Shown: one piece after another, positions 1-7,888 of the stretch | How the letters are laid out: every line of letters begins with the position of its first letter | How positions within the stretch are numbered: the stretch's first letter is position 1 | Assembly: GCA_964591605.1 (NCBI GenBank) | Contig: CAZQEN010000239.1 | Span: 1-11,994, forward strand | Reading direction: 5' to 3' | DNA: 11,994 nucleotides | Source of the DNA: CAYLLT01 sp964591605 | Lineage (GTDB): Bacteria; Planctomycetota; Phycisphaerae; UBA1845; PWPN01 | Notes under the pieces: model-generated | The model's input: only the letters and a program-made list of their open reading frames with translations | The model's database searches: none | Told to the model about the DNA's origin: nothing | Program-made: the position numbers and the translations under genes

Positions 1-1699
1 CGGGAAAGTCGGTCAGGAGTCCGAAATGCAGGAATTCATCCCGGTTGGCCAGATAGTAGACCTCCAGCGAATCCAGCAGGCGGTCGATCGTTTCGGCACG
101 ATTGAGCAGAGAGGGGACAACGACCAGCGTGCGGGCTTCGCGCGGGATGCCCTTCTGAAAATCCATGCGGGGGAGCCGCCAGGGACGCAGGATCCGCATG
201 GCCAGCCAGTTGACCACGGCAACGCCGGCCCGACTGGCGGCCAGAAGCGCCGGGAGCGCGAGCAGAAGAACCATTGCCCATTGCCGATTGCCGATGGCCG
301 ATTCCTCAGGAGACGCCGCGGCGTGGCCGTCCATCGGAAATCGGAAATCGGAAATCGACATTGCCAGGAGCCCGCCGGCCAGCAGCAGCGTGACGAGCGT
401 GATCCCCCCGACGTAGAGCGGCAGCGCGAAGCGCCGGCCGATCCGCTCGATCAGAATGCGCGGCGATAGCCGGAGCCCGACCGCTTGTTCGAGCAGCGGA
501 CGCCCTTTGTCGATCAGGTAGTAGCCCACGTGCCGGCCGCGATCCTCCTGCCCGTCGTGCTGCACGGCGGCACGGGCCAGGGTGACGGCCTCCCGGGCCA
601 CGCCCTCTTCGGGCAGCGAGGTATGACGGGCGATGCGCTCGATCACATGGCGGTATTGGTCGCGGGTGCCGAAGTCCATCCGTGCGTACGCCCCCGCGGG
701 GTCGGCCCGGAGCGTCTGCTCGACGGCGCTGAGCGACTCGACGAAGGTGCGCCACTCCGTGGACGAGAGGAATCGCAGGCTGCCGATGCTGTTGCCGATG
801 GAGACCTGGTCGGCCGCCTGGTGCTGCGTCTCGATCTGGACGAGCTGCTCGATCGTCTCGCCCTGCTCGATGAGTCGCTGCTCGAGCCAGGTGAGCGGGA
901 AGACCATGGTGAGGCTCTGACCCTGCAGGCGGCGCGTGAACTCGGCCACGAAGGCGGTTGTAAGGGGGGGGTCCGCCTTGACCAGCTCGGCAACCACCAG
1001 GATGAGTTCCTTCTGATTCTTCTCCCCGACGGCCAGGAGCCGGTCGGCCCAGCCGTTGGCGGCATCGCGGTCGAGGCGGCCGGCGGCCACACGCGAGGCG
1101 ACGCGGCGCAGGTTCTCGATGAGAGCGAGACGCAGCATGATCGGGACGGCCCAGAGCTCGCCCAGCTTGAGCGTGGTGACGGTCTGGTACGAGGCGACAA
1201 ACGCGGTGAGGGCCGGCTCGTCGAGCCGGCCGTCCACGTGGGAGATGAGTTCGAGGGCCAGGTCATAGACCCGCGGCAGTCCGGCACGGGGGCCGCTCGT
1301 GAGGCGCGGAAGCTGGCGGCTGTAGCCCCGGGGCAGATGCCGTCGGGCCATCCGGATCTGCTCCTCAATCAGGTAGAAGTTGTCGAGGAGCCACTCGGCG
1401 GCAGGGGTAATCCGCCGCTCCTCGCGCACGGCTGCCGCGACCAGATCGTACGCCTGGACGAGGACCGCCTCGTTTTCCTCGAGTCGGGCGAGCAGCAGGC
1501 TGCGGCCGGGACGTTCATCCACCTGGTGCCAGCCGGCCAGGGCCCGGGCGTGCTGCTCGAGCTGATCGACACTGAAGAGCTCGCCTCGCAGCGGCTCTTC
1601 CGGCGTGATGCGCTCGGTCGCTCGAAACAGCGGCCCGACCACCGGTAGTCGGGCGGCGGTTTCAGCGGGTAACTTCTTGGTGAGCAGCATGTTAGGCAT
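1..1699 (-). CDS. ndvB: cyclic beta-1,2-glucan synthase, N-terminal part (cut by window edge)
   Basis: The reading frame stays open from the ATG at 1699 to base 1, giving 566 residues. Family knowledge: NdvB/ChvB/Cgs is an inner-membrane enzyme that makes cyclic beta-1,2-glucan from UDP-glucose, with a GT84 transferase core and C-terminal GH94-type domains. Seen here: the typical N-terminal block (NFYLIEEQIR at 107-116, LPRGYSRQLPRL at 122-133, then PRVYDLA and ISHVDGRLD), followed by YQTVTTLKLGELWAVPIMLR and ENLRR. Two membrane helices follow at about 427-447 and 476-500. LPRMDF and GIPREARTLVVVP at about 509-531, and VYYLANRDEFLHFGLLTDFP at the end, mark the start of the GT84 domain. The rest of the transferase and the GH94 part lie outside the window. 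The loop between the helices is made of a heptad repeat (see 271-357). ATG 1690 is an alternative start; a GGTGA lies 9 nt before it. Last gene of the minus-strand block. Confidence 0.88.
   Translation of the reverse strand, partial: MPNMLLTKKLPAETAARLPVVGPLFRATERITPEEPLRGELFSVDQLEQHARALAGWHQVDERPGRSLLLARLEENEAVLVQAYDLVAAAVREERRITPAAEWLLDNFYLIEEQIRMARRHLPRGYSRQLPRLTSGPRAGLPRVYDLALELISHVDGRLDEPALTAFVASYQTVTTLKLGELWAVPIMLRLALIENLRRVASRVAAGRLDRDAANGWADRLLAVGEKNQKELILVVAELVKADPPLTTAFVAEFTRRLQGQSLTMVFPLTWLEQRLIEQGETIEQLVQIETQHQAADQVSIGNSIGSLRFLSSTEWRTFVESLSAVEQTLRADPAGAYARMDFGTRDQYRHVIERIARHTSLPEEGVAREAVTLARAAVQHDGQEDRGRHVGYYLIDKGRPLLEQAVGLRLSPRILIERIGRRFALPLYVGGITLVTLLLAGGLLAMSISDFRFPMDGHAAASPEESAIGNRQWAMVLLLALPALLAASRAGVAVVNWLAMRILRPWRLPRMDFQKGIPREARTLVVVPSLLNRAETIDRLLDSLEVYYLANRDEFLHFGLLTDFP
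271..357. repeat. heptad inverted-repeat element A, inside ndvB
   Basis: Two 27-nt arms (271-297 and 331-357) are inverted relative to each other around a 33-nt spacer. The right arm is CCATCGG followed by AAATCGG-type heptads. The left arm, read on the minus strand, is CCATCGG followed by CAATCGG/CAATGGG heptads. The arms differ mainly by A versus C at the same position in each heptad. The 87 bp equal 29 codons, so the ndvB frame is kept. The arms encode DFRFPMDG and AIGNRQWAM, at about residues 448-476, between two predicted membrane helices. Confidence 0.8.
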
Positions 1700-1850
1700 T
1701 CACCGTTCCCGAACTTGGGTATGGTTCCGGGCAGGGAACCGGGGCGGAGGCAAGAACTCTCTCTCTGATAAAGAGTTACCGGGAATGGCGGCTGAGTCAA
1801 CCCGTCGAACGGGAAAACGGATGAGCCGGGCGCCTGCGAAGCATGGCGTC
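1700..1850. other. 151-nt gap between the DUF5010-like gene and ndvB
   Basis: No gene is seen here. It holds three small inverted repeats: GGTTCC-6 nt-GGAACC at 1723-1740, AACTCT-11 nt-AGAGTT at 1755-1777, and CCCGT-CGA-ACGGG at 1801-1813. None is followed by a T-tract on the minus strand, so no intrinsic terminator can be claimed. The size of the gap would allow ndvB its own promoter. A TTGACT hexamer reads on the minus strand just after the third hairpin, but no convincing -10 lies at the right distance. Confidence 0.4.
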
Positions 1851-4049
1851 TCAGCAGCCGGGAGCACGGCCGGGACCGGCCAGACAACCCAGGAACAGGG
1901 TCAGATCCGCGGTATCGACCGAACCGTCGCGATTCAGGTCGGATTCGTCGCATCCGCTCGCGTAGGGCATCCCGAAACCGGACAGGCAGCGCTGGAACGA
2001 GCCAAAGTCGCTCAGGTCCACGTCCAGGTCGCGGTCGAAATCGCCGCGGGTGCCGACTTCGAAGGGCAGATCGAGCCGGTCGCCGAACCAGCGGACGCCC
2101 TCGTGAACCATCTGGAGGCGAAGCGTGTATAAACCCGGCACGGTCGGCGCGGCAAATGAGAAGTCAAACGCTGTGGGCCGCCCGCGGAAGATGCCGCCGT
2201 AGATCGGGATCTCGTCCGCGTTGTCGTCGATCGGCACCCGCAACGGCCCGGCGGGCGGGGGCGTGCCGTCATCCCCAATCGTGACATCGTCGAGATACAC
2301 ATCGACGTACTCGTCCGATGCCGTCCGGCGGTTGTTCCACCCGCCGACCTGGATGGTGTGGTCGCCGGCGGCGAGGTTGACGGTCAGGTCATAGCGGCGC
2401 CAGCCGGTGTCCTGCTCCTGGCCGACGCTGCCGAAGAACTGGACGAGACTGGCGGCGGCGCCGCTGCCGTAGTACTGCCCATCCAGCCGGAAGCGGGCCT
2501 CGCCGCGCTCGTCGCTCTCGAAGGCCTGGGGGAAGACCATCCGCCACTTGAAGCCGATCGCCACGGTCCGGGCTGTATCGAGGTGAAAGCTCCGACTCCA
2601 GGCAGTGGACGCGCCGTTGGTATAAGCGGTGTTGTCGATGTTGCCCGTGCGCGTGCGCAGGCCGCCACCGCTCGTTCCGAACGACGCGCCCCAGGCGCCG
2701 TTCTCATATGCGGTGTTGCCGGATGTGCCGAACGGGTTGCGAACGAGCGTCCACCCCTCGGCGCTGGTGTCAAACCGCCATTCAAACAGCACGGCGGCGA
2801 TCTGGCCAAGCTTGTAGCCGGCGGCATCGGACCATGCCGCATTGCCCTGGTTACGGACGGTCACGCTCACGTGGACCGGCTCGTTGCGATAGGTCAGCGG
2901 CGGGATCGTATGGCTCAGGAAGCGGGCATCGTCCTGCAGTAGATCGTTGAAAACCGCCGCGGCACTCGCCGTGGTGTCGATGTACTCGCGCGGGTTGCTG
3001 GTATTCGACCAGACATCGGTGTTTCCGCTCAGATTCGTGGGGGCGATGTACGGCGGACCGGGATCGGCCGCATAGATGCCGGTGCCCTCGTCGTATTCGT
3101 TCCACGATTCGATGTCCACGTGGTAGATCGGCAAGGCGAACGATTCGCCGTCCACGTTGCTGCCTCCGAGCCGCACGCTGTTGATGACGTTCCACGCACT
3201 CGCGAAATGCGTGCCGCCGCTGCGCGGGGCGAAGCTGCCGGGGGTACGCACGTTCTGGTCCCAGTAGCCGGGCTTGAGGCCGGCGGTCTTCTTCCCGTTG
3301 TAGATGAACTTGGCGTAGTACGGCGGGCCGCTGAACTGGTGCGTCTTCTCATCGGCGAACGGCGGCGCGACGCCGTTGGGCGTGGCGACCATGTAAATAC
3401 CGTTGTTGAACGTCGGGCGCGTCGCGCCGAACGCGGCGATGAGCCGGCCCTCCACGTCGGCCCGCGTGAGGCTGCCCACGTTGTTGACGTAACCCGGGTT
3501 GCAGTGCCAGGTATTCAACACCACCCGGCCGTTGATGTGCAGAAGATAGCTCTCCGCGGCCGGATCGGTGTTCTCGCCGAAGTACTGGTTGAAGAAGCGC
3601 GTGTACTGGGCCACGAAGGCGTCTTTGCCGGCGGTGGTGGCACAGTCGATCTCCGGAAGAATGTCCCAGGTGATGAGCGGATCGAGAAACGGCGCGGCCA
3701 GAGGCACGTCATAGCCCTGCTCGCGCAGATCCGAGAGTGCCCTGAACAGGTAGATCCGCTGCTGGTCGTCGTTGGGCATCAGGTGGACGTAGAGCACGTC
3801 GATGTTGGCGTCCATCACGTCCTTGATCTGCCGCGCCCAGAAGTCGGGGGCGCCGGTCCAGTTCGGCCGGCCCTCCACCGGGCGCCAGGGGCCCGAACCC
3901 TGACCGCTCGTGGCCGTGAACCAGTGAAAGATGTTGGCGCTGACGAACCGGTCGCTGGAGGTGAATGGCCGCCCCCCTTCCACCGCGTCGGCCCGCGCCG
4001 CACACCACACGGCAAACGAGCACGTCAGAAGCAGCCTGCGTGGCAGCAT
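1851..4049 (-). CDS. secreted GH99/GH71-like (DUF5010-like) protein with split Ig domain and dockerin-like tail
   Basis: 732 residues. A signal peptide covers about 1-22 (MLPRRLLLTCSFAVWCAARADA). Residues about 30-375 look like a TIM-barrel glycosidase module: SANIFHWF, IDVLYVHLMPN, and VDIESWNEYDEGTGIY at 311-326. WNEY-D-E is the kind of motif seen in GH99/GH71 and DUF5010 proteins, with E318 or E321 as candidate acids. Residues 390-415 (VHVSVTVRNQGNAAWSDAAG...) and 602-667 (...DFSFAAPTVPGLYTLRLQMVHEGVRWFGD) look like the two halves of one NBR1-type Ig-like domain. Between them, residues 421-590 form a jelly-roll-like module ending VDVYLDDVTIGDDG. Residues 669-732 are a dockerin-like EF-hand pair with complete DxDxDxDVDxxD and DLNRDGSVDTAD loops. 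The start lies 27 nt after the previous stop. SD is weak (GAGCGG). Substrate unknown; the barrel family call is uncertain. Confidence 0.8.
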   Translation of the reverse strand: MLPRRLLLTCSFAVWCAARADAVEGGRPFTSSDRFVSANIFHWFTATSGQGSGPWRPVEGRPNWTGAPDFWARQIKDVMDANIDVLYVHLMPNDDQQRIYLFRALSDLREQGYDVPLAAPFLDPLITWDILPEIDCATTAGKDAFVAQYTRFFNQYFGENTDPAAESYLLHINGRVVLNTWHCNPGYVNNVGSLTRADVEGRLIAAFGATRPTFNNGIYMVATPNGVAPPFADEKTHQFSGPPYYAKFIYNGKKTAGLKPGYWDQNVRTPGSFAPRSGGTHFASAWNVINSVRLGGSNVDGESFALPIYHVDIESWNEYDEGTGIYAADPGPPYIAPTNLSGNTDVWSNTSNPREYIDTTASAAAVFNDLLQDDARFLSHTIPPLTYRNEPVHVSVTVRNQGNAAWSDAAGYKLGQIAAVLFEWRFDTSAEGWTLVRNPFGTSGNTAYENGAWGASFGTSGGGLRTRTGNIDNTAYTNGASTAWSRSFHLDTARTVAIGFKWRMVFPQAFESDERGEARFRLDGQYYGSGAAASLVQFFGSVGQEQDTGWRRYDLTVNLAAGDHTIQVGGWNNRRTASDEYVDVYLDDVTIGDDGTPPPAGPLRVPIDDNADEIPIYGGIFRGRPTAFDFSFAAPTVPGLYTLRLQMVHEGVRWFGDRLDLPFEVGTRGDFDRDLDVDLSDFGSFQRCLSGFGMPYASGCDESDLNRDGSVDTADLTLFLGCLAGPGRAPGC

Positions 4050-4054
4050 GTTCC

Positions 4055-4066
4055 GCTCGATCGAGC
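4055..4066. other. perfect 12-bp palindrome in the short gap before the DUF5010-like gene
   Basis: GCTCGATCGAGC is a perfect palindrome lying in the 27-nt space between the VCBS gene stop (4077) and the start at 4049. It covers the spot where a ribosome binding site would be expected, so it could sequester the start region or bind a protein. Chance occurrence in GC-rich DNA is quite possible. Confidence 0.3.
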
Positions 4067-4076
4067 CATCGCTCGT

Positions 4077-6809
4077 TCAACAGCTCGGGGCCCGGTTGGC
4101 CCCGTTCAGACACGCCTGGAGGATCACGAAGTCCAGCAGATCGACGTCGTGGTCGTGATCGAGGTCCGCCGGGCTGCATCCATCGGCGTACGAGATCGCG
4201 TCGCCGGAGAAGCAGAGCTGGAACAGCCCGAAATCGGCCATATCCACGTCGCCGTCCTCATCGAAGTCCGCTGCGGAGAGCCGCGACTCGCCCTGCCCGA
4301 CCGTCACCGTCGGAGAAGTCTGGTTGAGCGTGTCGTTGATGTAGTCGCGCTCATAGAAGCGCAGACCGCTCCCGCCGTGGCCCTGGCCGGTGAGGATGTC
4401 GATGTCGCCGTCGCCGTTCCAGTCGATCGCCTCGGCGCCCGAGATGCCCTGGAAGAAGGACGAGCGGACGATGTTCACGCCCGCCGCCAGCGTGGGCTCG
4501 GTGTTCGGATTGCCCGAGCCGGTGTTGCGGTAGAAGTGCACGGCGTGCTCGAACTCGGCGCCGATGAAGTCCTTTTTGCCGTCGCCGTTCCAGTCGACGA
4601 AATCGCCGAGGTTGGGCCGCGAATTGTAGGTGATGATGGTCCCCGCCGCCCGGATCCACGTGGGGGCGGCCAGGACGGGGCTGGCGTCACTGCCGGTGTT
4701 CTTGTAGAAGAGAAAGCCTCCATCCTTCCACCAGCTCGCATTCTGCGACGGCCAGTCGTGGAACTCGCTGTAGCTGTCCTGGTTGTTGACCATGGCGAAG
4801 ATGACGTCCTTCTTGCCGTCATTGTTCCAGTCGCACACCAGCACGCTGCCGCGCGAGGTGCCGTCGATGGCTTTGCCGTTGGCCATCACCCGTGTGCCCG
4901 CGTCCAGAACCGGTGCGGCATCGCTGCCGGTGTTCAGATACAGCCAGAGCCAGGCCCGGCCGTCGGCAACGAGCAGATCCTTCTTCCCGTCGTTGTTCCA
5001 GTCAGTGATGTCGACACGCGCGTAACCGGCAGCCCGGCACTCGTCCGTCCACTCGTCGCAGATGGACGGATTCGACGGATTGACGCTCACGCAGCGGCGG
5101 TCTTCGCCGTACACCCGCAGCGGGACGCCTCCGGCGAGCAGTTTTTCTCCCGGCGCGAATACGGGGCGCAGACGATCGGTCGTGTTGCGGAAGAACCAGA
5201 CGAAGCCGTCGGTGTCGCTGGCGATGAGATCCATCCTGCCGTCGCTGTTCCAGTCGGCGGCGCGGACGCCGTTCTGACGCACCGCGTCGGCAATCTGAAA
5301 ACGTTCGGTGTAAGGGGCGCCGTTGGAGGCATCGCGCGGTTCGAAGCGCGGGGCGCTCGCCGTCCCCACGTTCTTGTACATCCGGCCGTAGACCCGCGGC
5401 TGCTCGCCCCATTGCGTCCGCTCCCAGTAGCGGCCGGGGACAAAGTCAAACAGGCCGTCGCCGTCGAAGTCCGCCACGTTCGCCGCCGCCCGGGCATCCA
5501 TGAATTCATAAAACGCGATGATCCGCCCCATTGTGAAAACGGGCTGCGCACGCGTCCCCGCATTCTCGAAGAAGAAGATGCGACCCTCCTCCGTGCCGAC
5601 GAACAGGTCCAGATCGCCGTCGCTGTCGATATCCGCGCAATTCACATGCGGATTCATCACCTGGATCTCGACGCCGTTGGCCCTGATGTAGACGCCGTCC
5701 TCCAGTTCGATGTTCGCCACGCTGCTGGAGGTGCCGACGTTGCGGTAGAGCGTGACGATGCTGTCGGCCCGGCCGAGAACGTCCATCTTTCCGTCGTTGT
5801 CCCAGTCGACAAAGGTGACGCCCGAGCCGATCCGCTTGCCCGTGCGCGTGTTCAGGTGGGTGGGGGCGGCGAAGGTCAACTGACCGCCGGGCGGCGTGAC
5901 GTTTTCGTAGCGCCAGAGGTAGTTAACGTTGTTGGCGTCCGGCCCGGTGGGCGAGTGCACGAACATGTCGCCGTCGCCGTCGCCATCCCAGTCACAGAAG
6001 GCAACAGAGGCCCAGCTTCGGATGTTGCCGTCCATGGGCAGCACGAGCGCCTGACCGTTCGAGGTGAGCCGGCCGCGATCGACGAATCGGCCGGCGCCGA
6101 CGTTCTCGTAGCAGGAGATGTAGACGTCGGTTCCACCCTTGAAGAGGTCAAGATCGCCGTCGCCGTCAAGATCATAGAAGCAGTCGTACCCGCAGGCATT
6201 GATCTCGCGCCGCCCGTAGCCGACGGTGAACCAGTCGCCGTCGCCCACCATGCCCGGATAGCGGTTGGGTTTGCCCAGGCCGGACTGCACCGTGTCGAAA
6301 TACACGGCGTACTGCGTGTACGTCTGGTCGGGGATCACGAAGTGGAGGGTGACGCGATTGAGCGGGTAATACCGCTGGAGCCGCCAGGGGAGCAGATACT
6401 TTTCATGGTCCGGCCGCGTCGCGTCGAACACCTTCGGCTGGCCGGCGGCGTTGTGGGCAACCACTTCGATGGTGTCGGCGTCAAATGTGCCGCTCGACCG
6501 CGCCGCCAACTGCTGCACGAAGTCGATATCCACGCTCGCCGGCGAGTTCGACCGCGTCACACCGCGCGGATCGACGGTGAGCAGCACGCGATACCGCATG
6601 GGCGAAACCCATTGCAGGTCGGCATTTGCCCTTGTGGTGTCCATCGCAAGGAGTGCGATCAGAGGCAACGTTAGATATGCGGGGCGAGACGTGAGACGTG
6701 AGACGTGAGACGTGAGATGGCAGGGCGCGCGGTCAGAACGTCTCACGGCTGACATCTCACATCCGGCGTCCAACGTCTCACGTCTCACGTCTAACATCTC
6801 ACTTCTCAT
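4077..6809 (-). CDS. secreted VCBS/FG-GAP repeat protein with dockerin-like tail
   Basis: 910 residues from ATG 6809. That start is chosen because it forms an ATGA overlap with the stop of the upstream gene and has GGTGA 4 nt before it. An open frame continues upstream to 7229 but would overlap the propeller gene by about 140 codons. Residues 1-41 come from a GAGACGT heptad repeat. A hydrophobic stretch follows (YLTLPLIALLAM, 45-56) and then a TTRANA cleavage motif (58-63). Residues 64-200 are an unrecognised all-beta-looking region. Ten repeats of the type DWNxDGKxDLxxG...WFFRNTG start near 213, 273, 335, 393, 448, 519, 603, 660, 739 and 796; each has a calcium-loop-like acidic motif, as in beta-propeller FG-GAP/VCBS proteins. 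Residues 847-910 are a dockerin-like pair (DFDEDGDVDMAD, DLDHDHDVDLLD). Likely an exported binding protein; the ligand is unknown. Confidence 0.85.
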   Translation of the reverse strand: MRSEMLDVRRETLDAGCEMSAVRRSDRAPCHLTSHVSRLTSRPAYLTLPLIALLAMDTTRANADLQWVSPMRYRVLLTVDPRGVTRSNSPASVDIDFVQQLAARSSGTFDADTIEVVAHNAAGQPKVFDATRPDHEKYLLPWRLQRYYPLNRVTLHFVIPDQTYTQYAVYFDTVQSGLGKPNRYPGMVGDGDWFTVGYGRREINACGYDCFYDLDGDGDLDLFKGGTDVYISCYENVGAGRFVDRGRLTSNGQALVLPMDGNIRSWASVAFCDWDGDGDGDMFVHSPTGPDANNVNYLWRYENVTPPGGQLTFAAPTHLNTRTGKRIGSGVTFVDWDNDGKMDVLGRADSIVTLYRNVGTSSSVANIELEDGVYIRANGVEIQVMNPHVNCADIDSDGDLDLFVGTEEGRIFFFENAGTRAQPVFTMGRIIAFYEFMDARAAANVADFDGDGLFDFVPGRYWERTQWGEQPRVYGRMYKNVGTASAPRFEPRDASNGAPYTERFQIADAVRQNGVRAADWNSDGRMDLIASDTDGFVWFFRNTTDRLRPVFAPGEKLLAGGVPLRVYGEDRRCVSVNPSNPSICDEWTDECRAAGYARVDITDWNNDGKKDLLVADGRAWLWLYLNTGSDAAPVLDAGTRVMANGKAIDGTSRGSVLVCDWNNDGKKDVIFAMVNNQDSYSEFHDWPSQNASWWKDGGFLFYKNTGSDASPVLAAPTWIRAAGTIITYNSRPNLGDFVDWNGDGKKDFIGAEFEHAVHFYRNTGSGNPNTEPTLAAGVNIVRSSFFQGISGAEAIDWNGDGDIDILTGQGHGGSGLRFYERDYINDTLNQTSPTVTVGQGESRLSAADFDEDGDVDMADFGLFQLCFSGDAISYADGCSPADLDHDHDVDLLDFVILQACLNGANRAPSC
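6686..6807. repeat. heptad inverted-repeat element B at the start of the VCBS gene
   Basis: Four tandem GAGACGT heptads plus GAGATGG run from 6686 to 6720. Facing them are inverted heptads (ACGTCTC, ACATCTC, ACGTCTA, ACTTCTC and variants) at 6738-6758 and 6773-6807. The element could fold into a long hairpin. On the minus strand it lies directly after the ATG at 6809 and is translated as codons 2-41, giving a run rich in Arg, Ser, Thr and His before the signal peptide core. Codon phase shifts between heptads because 7 is not a multiple of 3. Confidence 0.85.
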
Positions 6810-6818
6810 GGGTTCACC
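6806..6818. repeat. 13-bp direct repeat, copy 1
   Basis: TCATGGGTTCACC is identical to the copy at 7876-7888. On the minus strand it reads GGTGAACCCATGA. It contains the SD-like GGTGA and the start ATG of the VCBS gene, together with the TGA stop of the propeller gene. The two copies bracket the propeller gene almost exactly. Confidence 0.75.
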
Positions 6819-7879
6819 ACTTCTGTATAGATCGAGTAGTTCCGGATCTTCACGGTGCCGTATGTCATGTTCTGGTTGCTGATCGTCTCTTTGGCGAAGA
6901 ACACCTGAACCGAGTTGTCGGGCTGTACGATCGCGCTGTCGGCGAGGATCGATTCGTCGCCGGCGAGCGGCGGCGTCGGGTGCAGCACGACCTCCTGCGA
7001 GACCTTTGTCCACGTAATCCCGTCGGGGCTGGTCGCTCTCAGGATGTGATAATTCGGGGCGCTGTTCGAGCGGCCCTGATACCACAGCTCGTAGTTGGCG
7101 CCCCGTGAGAACACCAGCGGGTTGCGCAGCCCCTGCTCGTCTTTCACACCGCTGCCGCCGGGCCCCAGCGCCAGGCCCTGCTTCGACCAGCTCACACCGT
7201 CGGCCGAGGTGGCATACAGAATCCGCCAAGTCTGCCCGTCGTATGCCTCATACCACATGCGGTACGAGCCGCCCGTCTTGAGCACGTGCGGGTGGGCGGC
7301 GCCCTTGGCGTCGGGCTCGCCGGGGTCGCCCAGTCCGACCACCGCTCCGGCCCCCGCCGAGCCGGCCGTCTTGGTCCATTGCGTCCCGTCGCTTGACGTG
7401 GCGTAGCCGATGCGGAAATTGATCTTCCGCGTGATGCCATTGCCCAGATGCTCGGTCTGGCCGTTCCAGCCCGTGTACCAGGCCTTCCACAAGGCCCCAT
7501 CCTTGATCACGCACGCGCCGCTGGCGTGCATCGAGTCGAATGCGGCGGCCATCTCGGCCGGATCGAGGAGGTCCCCCTCGTAGAGCTTGCGGGCAAAGAG
7601 CACCTGCTCGTAGCTCTCGCGGTGCTTCCAGGTGAGCGTGTCGGTGGAGGTGACGTAGCCGGTGACCCACTGCTCGGCGACCGAGTCGTTCCACTGTTCG
7701 CTCGCCGAGCCGGTGTAAAACATGCGATAGCCCGCGCCGTCGGCCACGACGCACGGATAGACGACGTTCTGGGACTGCCAGCCGGGGAACTGACGCGGAG
7801 GCAGGATCCTGACCGCCTGGCCCGGCGGGGGCAGCGCCGCGGGCGCCGCTGAAAGGAATAATGCGAGCAATCCATTCAT
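6806..7879 (-). CDS. secreted five-bladed beta-propeller protein, GH43/GH32-like
   Basis: 357 residues. The N-terminus MNGLLALFLSAAPAALPPPGQA looks like a signal peptide without strong basic residues. Five blade motifs are visible: YRMFYTG (51-57), WKAWYTG (131-137), YRMWYEA (206-212), YELWYQG (263-269) and VQVFFAKE (325-332). They alternate with ATSxDGxxW turns at about 160, 224 and 283. This layout is typical of five-bladed propeller glycosidases of the GH43, GH32 and GH130 types. Catalytic acids cannot be assigned by eye; D45-type, E212 and D308 positions are only candidates, so a non-catalytic sugar-binding role is possible. The start has AGGTGA about 4 nt upstream (7884-7889). The stop overlaps the next start as ATGA, implying translational coupling. 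First gene of the minus-strand block. Confidence 0.8.
   Translation of the reverse strand: MNGLLALFLSAAPAALPPPGQAVRILPPRQFPGWQSQNVVYPCVVADGAGYRMFYTGSASEQWNDSVAEQWVTGYVTSTDTLTWKHRESYEQVLFARKLYEGDLLDPAEMAAAFDSMHASGACVIKDGALWKAWYTGWNGQTEHLGNGITRKINFRIGYATSSDGTQWTKTAGSAGAGAVVGLGDPGEPDAKGAAHPHVLKTGGSYRMWYEAYDGQTWRILYATSADGVSWSKQGLALGPGGSGVKDEQGLRNPLVFSRGANYELWYQGRSNSAPNYHILRATSPDGITWTKVSQEVVLHPTPPLAGDESILADSAIVQPDNSVQVFFAKETISNQNMTYGTVKIRNYSIYTEVVNP
6814..6818 (-). promoter_or_regulatory. ribosome binding site deciding the VCBS gene start
   Basis: GGTGA on the minus strand lies 4 nt before ATG 6809, inside the last codons of the propeller gene. With the ATGA overlap, it favours 6809 over the upstream open frame. 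Confidence 0.55.
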
Positions 7880-7888
7880 GGGTTCACC
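7876..7888. repeat. 13-bp direct repeat, copy 2
   Basis: Second perfect copy of TCATGGGTTCACC, same orientation. It covers the start codon and most of the SD of the propeller gene. Confidence 0.75.

Noticed and set aside
485..1648. A 387-codon open frame on the plus strand, plus several minus-strand frames (306-755, 643-1368, 1369-1953)
   Set aside because: The ndvB frame on the minus strand has clear family motifs throughout 1-1699. These others are shadow frames.
1723..1813. Intrinsic terminator between the DUF5010-like gene and ndvB
   Set aside because: Small stems are present, but none is GC-rich and followed by a T-tract on the minus strand.
3120..6674. A 1184-codon open frame on the plus strand
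   Set aside because: It is antisense to two well-supported minus-strand genes. Codon bias in the GAC/GAT- and GGC-rich VCBS repeats keeps the opposite frame free of stops. Its product has no domain logic and no signal or start site.
6810..7229. Longer start for the VCBS protein at ATG 7229
   Set aside because: It would overlap the propeller gene by about 420 nt in another frame, and the extra residues are low-complexity Arg/Ala-rich shadow sequence.
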